This document shows positions 57,035 to 64,000 of a DNA stretch of 64,000 bases, one piece after another. Position 1 is the first letter of the stretch. Each line of letters begins with the position of its first letter. The notes under the pieces are model-generated. The model was not told the origin of the DNA. It did no database searches and was given only the letters and a program-made list of their open reading frames with translations. The stretch is from Erythrobacter sp. NAP1 (GTDB taxonomy: Bacteria > Pseudomonadota > Alphaproteobacteria > Sphingomonadales > Sphingomonadaceae), in assembly GCF_000152865.1 (NCBI RefSeq), contig NZ_CH672390.1, positions 2,831,468 through 2,895,467 of the forward strand, given 5' to 3'. The translations under genes were made by a program, and so were the position numbers.

Positions 57035-58609
57035 ATGAGCGAGATTTTCCTTGGACTGGGCGGCAATGGCGAGAACCAGAGCCTCGCGCTGGGCCGCGCA
57101 AACCGGCACGGCCTGATTGCCGGCGCGACCGGTACCGGCAAGACCGTGACGCTTCAGGGTCTGGCGGAAAGCTTTTCGGCCAATGGAGTGCCGGTGTTCG
57201 TCGCCGACGTAAAAGGCGACCTGTCCGGCATCGCAATGCCCGGTTCGCCCACATTCAAGCACGCCGACAAACTGGAAGGGCGTGCCAAGGAACTGGGCAT
57301 GGATGACTATGCCTATTCTGACAACCCGGTCATTTTCTGGGATCTCTACGGCAAGCAGGGCCACCCGATCCGCACCACGATCACCGAGATGGGACCGCTG
57401 CTGCTGTCTCGCCTGCTCGACCTCAACGACACGCAGGAAGGCGTGCTTCAGATCGTCTTCCGCCATGCTGATGACAACGGACTGCTGCTCCTCGATTTCG
57501 GAGACCTTCAATCGCTGCTGCAATGGGCGAACGAGAATTCGAAGGAATTGTCGGGTGTCTACGGCAACGTCTCGAAGCAATCGGTCGGCGCGATCCAGCG
57601 CCAGCTCTTGAGTTTCGAGGCGCAAGGGGCGGATCACTTCTTCGGGGAGCCCGCGCTCGAGATCGACGATTTTCTCAAGACCGACGAAAACGGGCGCGGC
57701 TATGTGAACGTGCTCGCCGCCGACCAGTTGATGCGCAGCCCCAAGCTTTATGCCACCTTCCTTTTGTGGCTGCTCGCCGAACTGTTCGAAAGCCTTCCTG
57801 AAGTCGGCGATCCGGAAAAGCCCAAACTCGTATTCTTCTTCGATGAGGCACACCTGCTCTTCGACGATGCGCCCAAGGCGTTGCAGGAGAAGATCGAACA
57901 GGTGGTGCGCCTCATCCGGTCGAAGGGCGTTGGCGTCTTCTTCGTCACGCAGAACCCGATCGACATCCCTGAGGACGTTGCTGGCCAGCTCGGCAACCGG
58001 GTGCAGCATGCGCTTCGTGCATTCACTAAGCGCGACCAGCGCGCGATCAAGGCGGCTGCCGAAACCTTCCGCATAAACGAGGAACTCGACGTCGAAGAAG
58101 CGATCACCGAACTCAAGGTCGGTGAGGCGCTGGTTTCGACGCTCGACGAAGATGGCGCGCCAACCGTGGTTCAGCGTACCTTGATCAAACCGCCGCGTTC
58201 ACGGCTGGGCCCGGTGACAGCAAAAGAACGCGCGATTATCCAGTCGGTCAGCCCGTTCGACGGCAAGTATGACGAGCGAATCGATCGCGAGAGCGCCGAA
58301 GAGGTACTCGCGCAAAAAGCCGCCGATGCGGTAGAAACCGCGCAGGAGGTCGAGGAAAAGGGCCGCGAGGAAGTCGGCAAGCGATCACGCAAGACCAAGT
58401 CGATCTGGGAAAAGGCCATCAGCCGCGGCACCAAGGTCGCCGCCGGAGGCATGGCGGGCGCTGCTGCCGCTGCCGTGCTCGGCAAGAAGTCGCGCGCCAA
58501 CCCGGTCAGGAGCGGAATCACTTCGGCAGCAGGCTCGATCGCGACCGATCTCGCAGGTCCAATAGCGGGGCGCTTCGTCAGGAACCTGATTGGCGGGTTG
58601 ATGCGCTAG
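57035..58609 (+). CDS. HerA-like ATPase (DUF853 family)
   Basis: A 524-residue protein with a RecA-like ATPase core. Walker A is [15 protein letters not shown] (about residues 28-42), Walker B is [14 protein letters not shown], and the arginine finger area is [33 protein letters not shown]. The C-terminus has a coiled, charged stretch and Gly/Ala-rich hydrophobic segments ([32 protein letters not shown]), suggesting membrane contact. Members are often called bipolar helicases without proven activity. The ATG at 57035 replaces an upstream extension that overlaps the pabBC promoter. Confidence 0.88.
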   Translation: MSEIFLGLGGNGENQSLALGRANRHGLIAGATGTGKTVTLQGLAESFSANGVPVFVADVKGDLSGIAMPGSPTFKHADKLEGRAKELGMDDYAYSDNPVIFWDLYGKQGHPIRTTITEMGPLLLSRLLDLNDTQEGVLQIVFRHADDNGLLLLDFGDLQSLLQWANENSKELSGVYGNVSKQSVGAIQRQLLSFEAQGADHFFGEPALEIDDFLKTDENGRGYVNVLAADQLMRSPKLYATFLLWLLAELFESLPEVGDPEKPKLVFFFDEAHLLFDDAPKALQEKIEQVVRLIRSKGVGVFFVTQNPIDIPEDVAGQLGNRVQHALRAFTKRDQRAIKAAAETFRINEELDVEEAITELKVGEALVSTLDEDGAPTVVQRTLIKPPRSRLGPVTAKERAIIQSVSPFDGKYDERIDRESAEEVLAQKAADAVETAQEVEEKGREEVGKRSRKTKSIWEKAISRGTKVAAGGMAGAAAAAVLGKKSRANPVRSGITSAAGSIATDLAGPIAGRFVRNLIGGLMR

Positions 58610-58615
58610 GCAGGC

Positions 58616-59707
58616 TCAGCCCGCTTCGACTCGCAGCTTGTGATTCTCGAAGACGAGCCTCACGGGCATAACAAAACCGATCAGCGCATCGCCGCCGCAA
58701 TCGTGCAGCATCGTCTCGCAGGCTGCGCGGTCATCGCCTTCAAGCGAGCTCAGGTAGTCGAGCGCGCGTTGTAGCATCCAGAGGCTGAACGGGGCGGCGA
58801 TCCGCTCGCCCTCCGTGCCCTCGATTGTGAAGCCCGCCATGCCCAGGGCGCGCGGAAGCTCCGCATAGGGGCCATTCGCTTTCGCCCATTCGCCGAGCAT
58901 TTGTGCGACTGTCTCAAGGTGCGGCAATTGCTCTGTCATCATTCGGTGCAGCACCGGGACAAGCGTGTCCGGTATCTCGTCGCCGCCGAGAAAATCGCCC
59001 GACAACGGCTCGGGCGCAATCATCCGTTCGACCCATTCGGCCACGCGCGGCGCGATCCGTTTCATGATCTCGCCGCTCGCCGGGTCGCGGTAATTGTGCG
59101 CGTAGAGCGGACCGATCAGGCCATAGTCGCCGATGCTTGGCCGCGAGCCGAACAGGAATGGGTGCTTGGCAAAGTGCGTATCGAGATCACGCAAGAGCGC
59201 CTCGTAGCTTGCCTCGATGGCCGGGATGGTCGCTTCGTTGATGCCGAGCACCGGGACAAAACCCTTGAACGCGGCTCCGCGTTTCATGCCTGCTTCGCGC
59301 TGCTCATCAGGTGTCCCATCCGGAAGCGCCACCTTGCCGAATTCGCCGTAAACCCACTGCTCGTTGTAGTTCCAGCGATAGTGCATCGCCGGGATTACCA
59401 GCCACTCATCGCCATAGGTTTCCAGTAGAAGCGCGGCAAGGAGCTGGCGTGGGGTTTGCGGGTAGACCGATGGGCCCTCACTAGCCGCTTCGAAGTGGTC
59501 AATGATTACGGTGGTATCTTGAAGGATCGTGCCGTCTTCCAGTTTCACCACCGGGATCACTGGGCGGCCAACGGCAGGTACGATCTCGCTCTGGTGAATG
59601 TCCGGTGTTGCGAGAACTTCGGTGTAGTCGACGCCCTTCCAGTCGAGATAGCTGCGCGCCTTGCCCGAATAGAGCGAAAGCGGCGCGCCGAACATGGTGG
59701 CTGACAT
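58616..59707 (-). CDS. Glutathione S-transferase-like protein, extended form
   Basis: A 363-residue protein with an N-terminal thioredoxin-like GST domain (LSLYSGKARSYLDWKGVDYTEV, VPAVGRPVIPVVKLEDGTILQDTTVIIDHFE) and an all-helical C-terminal domain containing LFGSRPSIGDYGLIGPLYAHNYRDP. Ordinary GSTs have 200-230 residues, so about 110 residues at the C-terminus (after FLGGDEIPDTLVPVLHRM) are additional. Glutathione conjugation is inferred. It is convergent with the HerA-like gene, six bases away. Confidence 0.85.
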   Translation of the reverse strand: MSATMFGAPLSLYSGKARSYLDWKGVDYTEVLATPDIHQSEIVPAVGRPVIPVVKLEDGTILQDTTVIIDHFEAASEGPSVYPQTPRQLLAALLLETYGDEWLVIPAMHYRWNYNEQWVYGEFGKVALPDGTPDEQREAGMKRGAAFKGFVPVLGINEATIPAIEASYEALLRDLDTHFAKHPFLFGSRPSIGDYGLIGPLYAHNYRDPASGEIMKRIAPRVAEWVERMIAPEPLSGDFLGGDEIPDTLVPVLHRMMTEQLPHLETVAQMLGEWAKANGPYAELPRALGMAGFTIEGTEGERIAAPFSLWMLQRALDYLSSLEGDDRAACETMLHDCGGDALIGFVMPVRLVFENHKLRVEAG

Positions 59708-59727
59708 TGGTGGTCTCCCGAGATTTC

Positions 59728-61176
59728 CTAAAGCGGCAATCGCAGTTCGGCGCGAAGGCCGCCAGAGTTACGATTGGCAAGGATAAGTTCGCCGCCATGC
59801 TGTTGCGCGATTGCGCGCGCCAGAGTGAGGCCAAGCCCCGCGCCTCCTGTTGCGCGGTTCCTCGATGTCTCACCTCTCGTAAACGGCTCCATCATCTCAG
59901 CGATCCGCGCTTCCTCGATCCCGGGACCGCGATCCTCGACCGCAAGAACCGCCATAGTCCCTTCGATCTCGACCGAAAGCTCTGCATCGCCGCCATAGCG
60001 AAGAGCGTTCGAGACAAGGTTGCGCAGCGCGCGCTTGATCCATGTGACTTGCACGCGCGCGACCACGCGCGGCGGGTTGAGCATTGTGACCGGCTCGCCC
60101 AGATCCTCGAACTCTTCGGCGACCCCTATCGCCAGCATGCCAAGGTCTACGGCCTCGACTTCGAGCGCGCCCGAGCGGCCCATGCGCGCGAGGCTCAAGA
60201 TGTCGTCCAGCGTCGCGGTGATATCCTCGATGCTTGCTGCCATCTTCTCGCGCTGGGCATCATCTGGAACGTTCTCGATCCGGACTCTCAAGGCCGCAAG
60301 CGGGGTCTTGAGGTCGTGCCCGATCGCGCCGAGCATCACGTCCTTTTCATCGAGCAGCGCCGCTATGCGCGCCTCCATCTGGTTGTGCGCGGCGATCAGG
60401 CGACGCGTGTCGGAAGGGCCAGTCTCTTCAAGTCTGACCGGCTCATCGGGCTTTTTGGAAAATGTGCTGACCCTGTCGGTCAGCAGCGCAAGTGGACGGG
60501 TGATGCGGCGCAAGACAAGGAAGAGGACGACAAGCAGGAAGGTGAAAGTCACCAGCGTCTGAAATGCGAGGCCGCGCAATGCATTGGGCGGGCGCGGCGG
60601 TTCTATCACGCGCGCAGCTTGCCATTCGCCGCCAGCCACTCGCTGCATCGCGACCGTCATCACACGCCGCTCGCGCCAGCCTTCGGTTTGCGAAAAGCGC
60701 GGGCGACTTCGCACGAATCGTACGATCTGCGGGTCATCTCCAGCCTTCACGATACCGATAGCGACCGCGTGCGGCTCGATGCCTTCGTTCGCGAGCAGTG
60801 CGCGCAAACGTTGCTCGCGCGCGCCTTCTTCGCTTGGCACGGTGACGGGTGGCTCGGGGGAGATCGAGAACCGCAGGGGTCGGGGCAGGACGCCAATGCC
60901 CCCATCACCACCGACCGAGGGTCGCAGGCGGCGAGGGGCGCGCTCGCTCTGAAAGTCTCCGAATTCCTCCTGTATCGCGCGGCGAGCTTCGCGGCGTGCC
61001 TCGCGCTCGGCGCCATTAACGAGGCGGAAGGCGGCAGAGGTAATCGCGGCGGTTTCACGCCGTTCCTCACCTGCGCGATAGAGCAGCACTACGGAGACGA
61101 CTTGGGCTGTCAGCAGGGCCAGCGCCACGCTGAGCATCACCTGCGCGAACAGGCTCGATGGCAAAAGGCGCCTCAC
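59728..61176 (-). CDS. Sensor histidine kinase with HAMP domain
   Basis: A 482-residue membrane kinase. Two membrane segments (about 8-32 and 205-227) flank a 170-residue periplasmic domain with an Arg/Glu-rich part (VNGAEREARREARRAIQEEFGDFQ). HAMP follows, then the phospho-acceptor in GAIGHDLKTPLAALRVRIENV (near residue 290), the N-box RNLVSNALRYGG, G1 DRGPGIEE and G2 GGAGLGLTLARAIAQQHGG. The start overlaps the response-regulator stop (ATGA). The ligand is unknown. Confidence 0.95.
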   Translation of the reverse strand: MRRLLPSSLFAQVMLSVALALLTAQVVSVVLLYRAGEERRETAAITSAAFRLVNGAEREARREARRAIQEEFGDFQSERAPRRLRPSVGGDGGIGVLPRPLRFSISPEPPVTVPSEEGAREQRLRALLANEGIEPHAVAIGIVKAGDDPQIVRFVRSRPRFSQTEGWRERRVMTVAMQRVAGGEWQAARVIEPPRPPNALRGLAFQTLVTFTFLLVVLFLVLRRITRPLALLTDRVSTFSKKPDEPVRLEETGPSDTRRLIAAHNQMEARIAALLDEKDVMLGAIGHDLKTPLAALRVRIENVPDDAQREKMAASIEDITATLDDILSLARMGRSGALEVEAVDLGMLAIGVAEEFEDLGEPVTMLNPPRVVARVQVTWIKRALRNLVSNALRYGGDAELSVEIEGTMAVLAVEDRGPGIEEARIAEMMEPFTRGETSRNRATGGAGLGLTLARAIAQQHGGELILANRNSGGLRAELRLPL

Positions 61177-61919
61177 GCCTCGCCGGGACCGGGAGGTTGG
61201 CGTTTGACGGTAGCGGCAAAGCGATATCCCCCGCCGCGCACTGTCAGAATAAGCTGTGGGTCGCTTGTGTCGACTTCGATCTTGCGGCGAAGGCGGCTCA
61301 CCTGGTTGTCGACCGCGCGGTCGAACAGGTGTGCCGTGCGGCCCTGCACAAGATCAAGCAGCAGGTCGCGGTCCATGACTTGGCGTGGATTGTCGAGAAA
61401 GGCGCGCAGCAAGCGGAACTCGGCGGTCGAGATCGGTACGGTCACGCCTTCTGCATCGGTCAGTTTGCGTTTGAGCGGATCGAGCACCCAGCCTTCGAAA
61501 TGATAGTGCCAGTCCTCCGCCTCGGGCGCGCTCGCTGCGCCTCTCCCCACCCGGCGAAGGACGGAGCGAATGCGAGCTACGAGTTCGCGCGGCTCAAAGG
61601 GTTTTACGATGTAATCGTCTGCGCCCAATTCGAGTCCGACGATCCGGTCGGTCGCTTCGCCGCGGGCCGTGAGGAAGATCACTGGGAGCCCGCGCGTTTC
61701 GACGAGATGGCGGCAAAGCGAGAGGCCGTCTTCGCCCGGCATCATGATGTCGAGCAAAACGATGTCAGGGCTCACCTCTGTGAGCGCCGATCGTGCTGCC
61801 GCGCCGCTTTGCGCCTCGGTCACGCAAAAACCTTGGCCAGCAAGATACTCGGCGAGCGGTTCGCGAAGGGTCGCTTCATCGTCGACGAGAAGAATAGAGG
61901 TGGCGGAGGCTTCGTTCAT
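61173..61919 (-). CDS. OmpR-family response regulator
   Basis: A 248-residue regulator. The receiver has LLVDDEATL (acidic pocket), phospho-acceptor Asp57 in DIVLLDIMMPGEDG, the Thr in FLTARGE and the Lys in YIVKPFEPREL. The DNA-binding winged-helix domain follows from about residue 150 (ISTAEFRLLRAFLDNPRQVMDRDLLLDLVQGR... VRGGGYRFA). ATG at 61934 is an alternative start. It is coupled to the kinase downstream and lies 135 bases after the EF-hand gene on the same strand. Confidence 0.95.
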   Translation of the reverse strand: MNEASATSILLVDDEATLREPLAEYLAGQGFCVTEAQSGAAARSALTEVSPDIVLLDIMMPGEDGLSLCRHLVETRGLPVIFLTARGEATDRIVGLELGADDYIVKPFEPRELVARIRSVLRRVGRGAASAPEAEDWHYHFEGWVLDPLKRKLTDAEGVTVPISTAEFRLLRAFLDNPRQVMDRDLLLDLVQGRTAHLFDRAVDNQVSRLRRKIEVDTSDPQLILTVRGGGYRFAATVKRQPPGPGEA

Positions 61920-62054
61920 CAAGGCCACTTTCATGAAAGGTGCCGACCCGGCGCGCAAGTCCTGCATTTGAGGACGGCAAGCCGGGCCGGGTTAGACGCT
62001 ACAGGGCGCGCCGGGTCAGGGGGAAACTCAATGCGCTGACCTCGCTCGTGTCTC

Positions 62055-62729
62055 TCAGTTGGCGCGATTCTGGCGCATCTGTCGTCGTTCCTGACGCTGA
62101 GCCTGGCGGGCTTCGCGTGCTGCCTCGCGCTCTGCCTGCGTGATGGTGCCGGAGCCGTCAGCGTCGATGCGGGCAAAACGCGCTTCAATGGCGGCATCCA
62201 ACTCGGCAGCCGATACTGCGTTATCGCCATTGGTGTCCGCACGGCGCAGCATTGCCATGCCGCCGCCGCCGCGACGACCGCCGCGGCGCATTTCACCGCG
62301 CGGACCGCGTCGCCCTTCGCGCGCTTCACCGCGGGCCTCGCGGGCCGCCATCATTTCCTCGCGCGAGATGCCGCCGGAGCCGTCTGTGTCGAGCCGGGCG
62401 AACATGCGCGCCTGCCGCTCAGCGGCGCGGGCTTCGCGGGCCGCGGTCATTTCGGCAGGAGTTATCTCGCCATCGCCGTTCGCATCTGCCTCGGCAAAGC
62501 GTTCGGCCGCGCGGGCGGCGCGATCCTCGGGCGAGATCTGGCCATCGCCATCGATATCCATCTTGGCGAAGCGCTCGTTGGCGTGAGCCTTTGCTTCGGC
62601 GAGCGTGATTTCTCCGTCGCCATTGGCATCGGCAGCCTGCATTCCGCGGTCACCGTGCTGTGCAAGCGCGATACCGGCGCCACCGATGGCGAGGGCCGCT
62701 GCTGAAAGAGTGAGTGTCAGTTTGCGCAT
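62055..62729 (-). CDS. Secreted six-EF-hand calcium-binding protein
   Basis: A 224-residue exported protein (signal peptide MRKLTLTLSAAALAIGGAGIALA). Six EF-hand loops begin at Asp34, 58, 82, 114, 165 and 189 (for example DANGDGEITLAEA, DIDGDGQISPED, DTDGSGGISREEM). An Arg/Gly-rich linker (about 136-160) separates the first four from the last two. Loop residues at positions 1, 3, 5 and 12 look calcium-competent in most. AAGGA precedes the ATG. It lies upstream of the two-component genes, suggesting a calcium-linked operon. Confidence 0.9.
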   Translation of the reverse strand: MRKLTLTLSAAALAIGGAGIALAQHGDRGMQAADANGDGEITLAEAKAHANERFAKMDIDGDGQISPEDRAARAAERFAEADANGDGEITPAEMTAAREARAAERQARMFARLDTDGSGGISREEMMAAREARGEAREGRRGPRGEMRRGGRRGGGGMAMLRRADTNGDNAVSAAELDAAIEARFARIDADGSGTITQAEREAAREARQAQRQERRQMRQNRAN

Positions 62730-62911
62730 GGCAAAGTCCTTTTCCTTATCTTTTCGTCACATTGGTAGAGTTGCGACGAGGCGACCTTGCGGGGGCCAGG
62801 CATCAGGGGAGGGGCTAGAAAAGTCCCGGCCTCTTTATGCTTCGTTTGGGGCGGTGAAGCGTTTCGCAAAGAACGCTCTCGCCGCAACTCACAAATGCTG
62901 TTCTAGCGAAG

Positions 62912-62948
62912 CAATGTCGCAGGATTATCCCGATCACTTGCGACATTG
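62912..62948. promoter_or_regulatory. 10-bp perfect inverted repeat upstream of the EF-hand gene
   Basis: CAATGTCGCA (62912-62921) and TGCGACATTG (62939-62948) are perfect complements, 17 bases apart, in the 281-base gap between the cupin gene and the EF-hand gene. No T-run follows on either strand, so an operator is more likely than a terminator. The EF-hand gene start is about 180 bases away. The rest of the gap holds no gene. Confidence 0.4.
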
Positions 62949-63010
62949 TCGCGGTTTGTATCGGGTTCGCGCCTGCGTTCACTCAGGTGCAAGGAAAAGG
63001 CGGTTTCGGC

Positions 63011-63406
63011 CTAGCGCGGGCGGTGCTCGGTCCCTTCGCCAGACGTGATGAAGATCGCGGTGGCGCTCTCTTCAACATCCGCGATGTGCCACACGCCGGG
63101 GGGATTGATCGCGTATTCGCCCGCTGTAAGCGCGACTTTCTCTCGGCGCCCATCGGGATGTTCCTGCGTCAGCATCATGGCGCCTTCGGTGCAGATCACC
63201 ACCTCGGTGCCCTTGGGATGCATTTCCCAGCTCGGCCAGCTTTCGGTGAAGGTGTGCATCGAGACAAGCCGACCTTCGGGCCCGTCGCTGCCGTGACGCT
63301 CGCCATATTGCTCGTACCATTCGAGCCCGGTGAAAGGCGGTTGGGGGACCGCCGTTGCACCGAGCCCCAAATGAATGAACGCCTCGCTCAGTTTGCGCGC
63401 GCTCAT
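63011..63406 (-). CDS. Cupin-domain protein
   Basis: A 131-residue single-domain cupin. The barrel signature is SMHTFTESWPSWEMHPKGTEVVICTEGAMMLTQ, containing a His and Glu at likely metal-binding positions, and INPPGVWHIADVEESATAIFI with the second-motif His. No catalytic activity can be assigned; it may bind a small ligand or act as an isomerase. It is separated by four bases from the VOC gene and probably shares its transcript. Confidence 0.83.
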   Translation of the reverse strand: MSARKLSEAFIHLGLGATAVPQPPFTGLEWYEQYGERHGSDGPEGRLVSMHTFTESWPSWEMHPKGTEVVICTEGAMMLTQEHPDGRREKVALTAGEYAINPPGVWHIADVEESATAIFITSGEGTEHRPR

Positions 63407-63410
63407 GACA

Positions 63411-63800
63411 TCACCCCTCGCTGGGCGGAGCGGTCATGCAGAAGACGTTGAGCTTGTTTCCGTCAAGGTCGCGGAAATAGCCTGCGTAAAAGCCATCATC
63501 GCCGCGCGGACCCGGCGCGCCTTCGTCCTTGCCGCCCTTGGCGATTGCGGTGTCGTAGACCGCCTTCACCTTTTCGGGGCTGTCGACCTGGAGTGCGACC
63601 ATCGTGCCGTTACCGACCGTCGCGGGCTGCTCGTCGAAGGGCTGGGTCGCGGCAATGCCGGGCGCGCCGCCCATCGCGCCCCAGGCGATGAAGGTGTCGA
63701 AATCCATCATCCGCCCGACGCCGAAATGTTCGGCGATCGCGTCGTAGAATTCCGCCGCGCGCGGCAGGTCGTTGGTGCCCAGTGTTACGTAGCCGATCAT
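63411..63800 (-). CDS. VOC-superfamily protein (glyoxalase-like)
   Basis: A 129-residue protein of the vicinal-oxygen-chelate fold. The opening MIGYVTLGTNDLPRAAEFYDAIAEHFG is typical, and the second half has FYAGYFRDLDGNKLNVFCM with the usual metal-ligand Asp/Asn region. Members include lactoylglutathione lyases and antibiotic resistance proteins; no substrate can be assigned. The start (63800) is preceded by GGGAG inside a possible stem at 63802-63855. It leads the cupin gene. Confidence 0.87.
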   Translation of the reverse strand: MIGYVTLGTNDLPRAAEFYDAIAEHFGVGRMMDFDTFIAWGAMGGAPGIAATQPFDEQPATVGNGTMVALQVDSPEKVKAVYDTAIAKGGKDEGAPGPRGDDGFYAGYFRDLDGNKLNVFCMTAPPSEG

Positions 63801-63801
63801 G

Positions 63802-63855
63802 AATGTTCTCCCTCAGGCGCAGCCGCAAAGTGCGACTCGCGAATGTGGGAACATT
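63802..63855 (-). promoter_or_regulatory. Possible 5' leader stem covering the VOC gene ribosome site
   Basis: AATGTTC-T-CCC (63802-63812) is complementary, with one bulged T, to GGGAACATT (63847-63855). On the reverse strand the proximal arm contains the GGGAG ribosome site of the VOC gene, so the stem could hide it. This is seen from sequence only, and the distance between arms (34 bases) makes it moderately stable at best. Confidence 0.35.
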
Positions 63856-63885
63856 AGTAGAACAAAAGCCTTCGCGCAATCTGGT

Positions 63886-64000
63886 TCAGAGTGGAGCGGT
63901 TTCTCGCTCAAGCCAGGCAAGGTCGTCGCCATCAAGCTGCGGCGCAACGATTTCGCGTACGCGGGCGTGGTAGGCGTCGAGCCATGCGATCTCGCTGTCG
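63886..64000 (-). CDS. Aminopeptidase P-like peptidase, C-terminal end (runs off the window)
   Basis: The last 37 codons of a reverse-strand gene, ending at TGA 63886-63888. The product ends EIAWLDAYHARVREIVAPQL, then DGDDLAWLERETAPL, which resembles the C-terminus of M24 Xaa-Pro aminopeptidases. Active-site residues lie outside the window, so the call rests on this short tail only. Confidence 0.55.
   Translation of the reverse strand, partial: DSEIAWLDAYHARVREIVAPQLDGDDLAWLERETAPL

Overview
The window reads as ordinary chromosome from a GC-rich alphaproteobacterium. The most likely group is Sphingomonadales, family Erythrobacteraceae (Erythrobacter or a close relative). This rests on protein sequence character, on conserved blocks such as DUF3576 lipoprotein-leuS-lptE-holA and lptC-lptA beside a short RNase D-like gene, and on several families frequent in that group. 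These include exosortase-A-associated glycan genes, intracellular PHB depolymerase, TonB receptors and DUF5996. I saw no phage, IS element, CRISPR array, rRNA or tRNA. About 60 protein-coding genes fill the 64 kb densely, often with ATGA-type stop/start overlaps.

Layout. 1-5.2 kb: end of an unknown exported protein, then DUF3576-leuS-lptE-holA. 5.3-11.5 kb: polyprenyl-phosphate sugar transferase, lptA/lptC, RNase D-like exonuclease, ung plus a DksA-like zinc protein, and a porin. 11.7-17.8 kb: glutamate synthase gltB-gltD. 18-23.2 kb: an unknown membrane protein and an exopolysaccharide/O-glycosylation group (exosortase-A-type glycosyltransferase, 67-aa membrane protein, O-ligase, acyltransferase). 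23.3-26.5 kb: MaoC hydratase, thiolase, DUF5996 and a membrane protein. 26.5-33 kb: NPD-type oxidoreductase, a membrane-anchored sugar dehydrogenase/cytochrome c fusion, TonB receptor, PHB depolymerase. 33-40.3 kb: ABC exporter, M13 peptidase, uppP, phenylalanine hydroxylase, ppk2. 40.3-42.5 kb: an SPFH/ribbon-helix-helix/hydrolase module behind a 32-bp palindrome. 42.5-47.6 kb: an acyl-CoA operon whose CoA transferase and hydratase resemble the mesaconyl-CoA enzymes Mct and Meh, headed by two small lipoproteins. 47.7-58.6 kb: beta-helix protein, GNAT, ribA, xth, alkaline phosphatase, lolA, rpmG, arfB, RluA-type synthase, pabBC fusion and a HerA-like ATPase. 58.6-64 kb: GST-like protein, an EF-hand/response-regulator/histidine-kinase set, cupin, VOC protein and the end of an aminopeptidase P-like gene.

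Together the genes support envelope building (LptA/C/E, LolA, UppP, sugar transferase), nitrogen assimilation, carbon storage and acyl-CoA turnover, and nutrient scavenging. Points most worth a second look: rpmG (ribosomal protein L33) carries a one-base frameshift as given; the AT-rich palindrome sits before the SPFH module, whose RHH protein has an AT-hook-like tail; two intergenic hairpins share an ATCC loop with different but complementary stems; a C-rich small-RNA candidate lies beside a strong terminator; and the Mct/Meh-like operon lies outside any recognisable 3-hydroxypropionate cycle.
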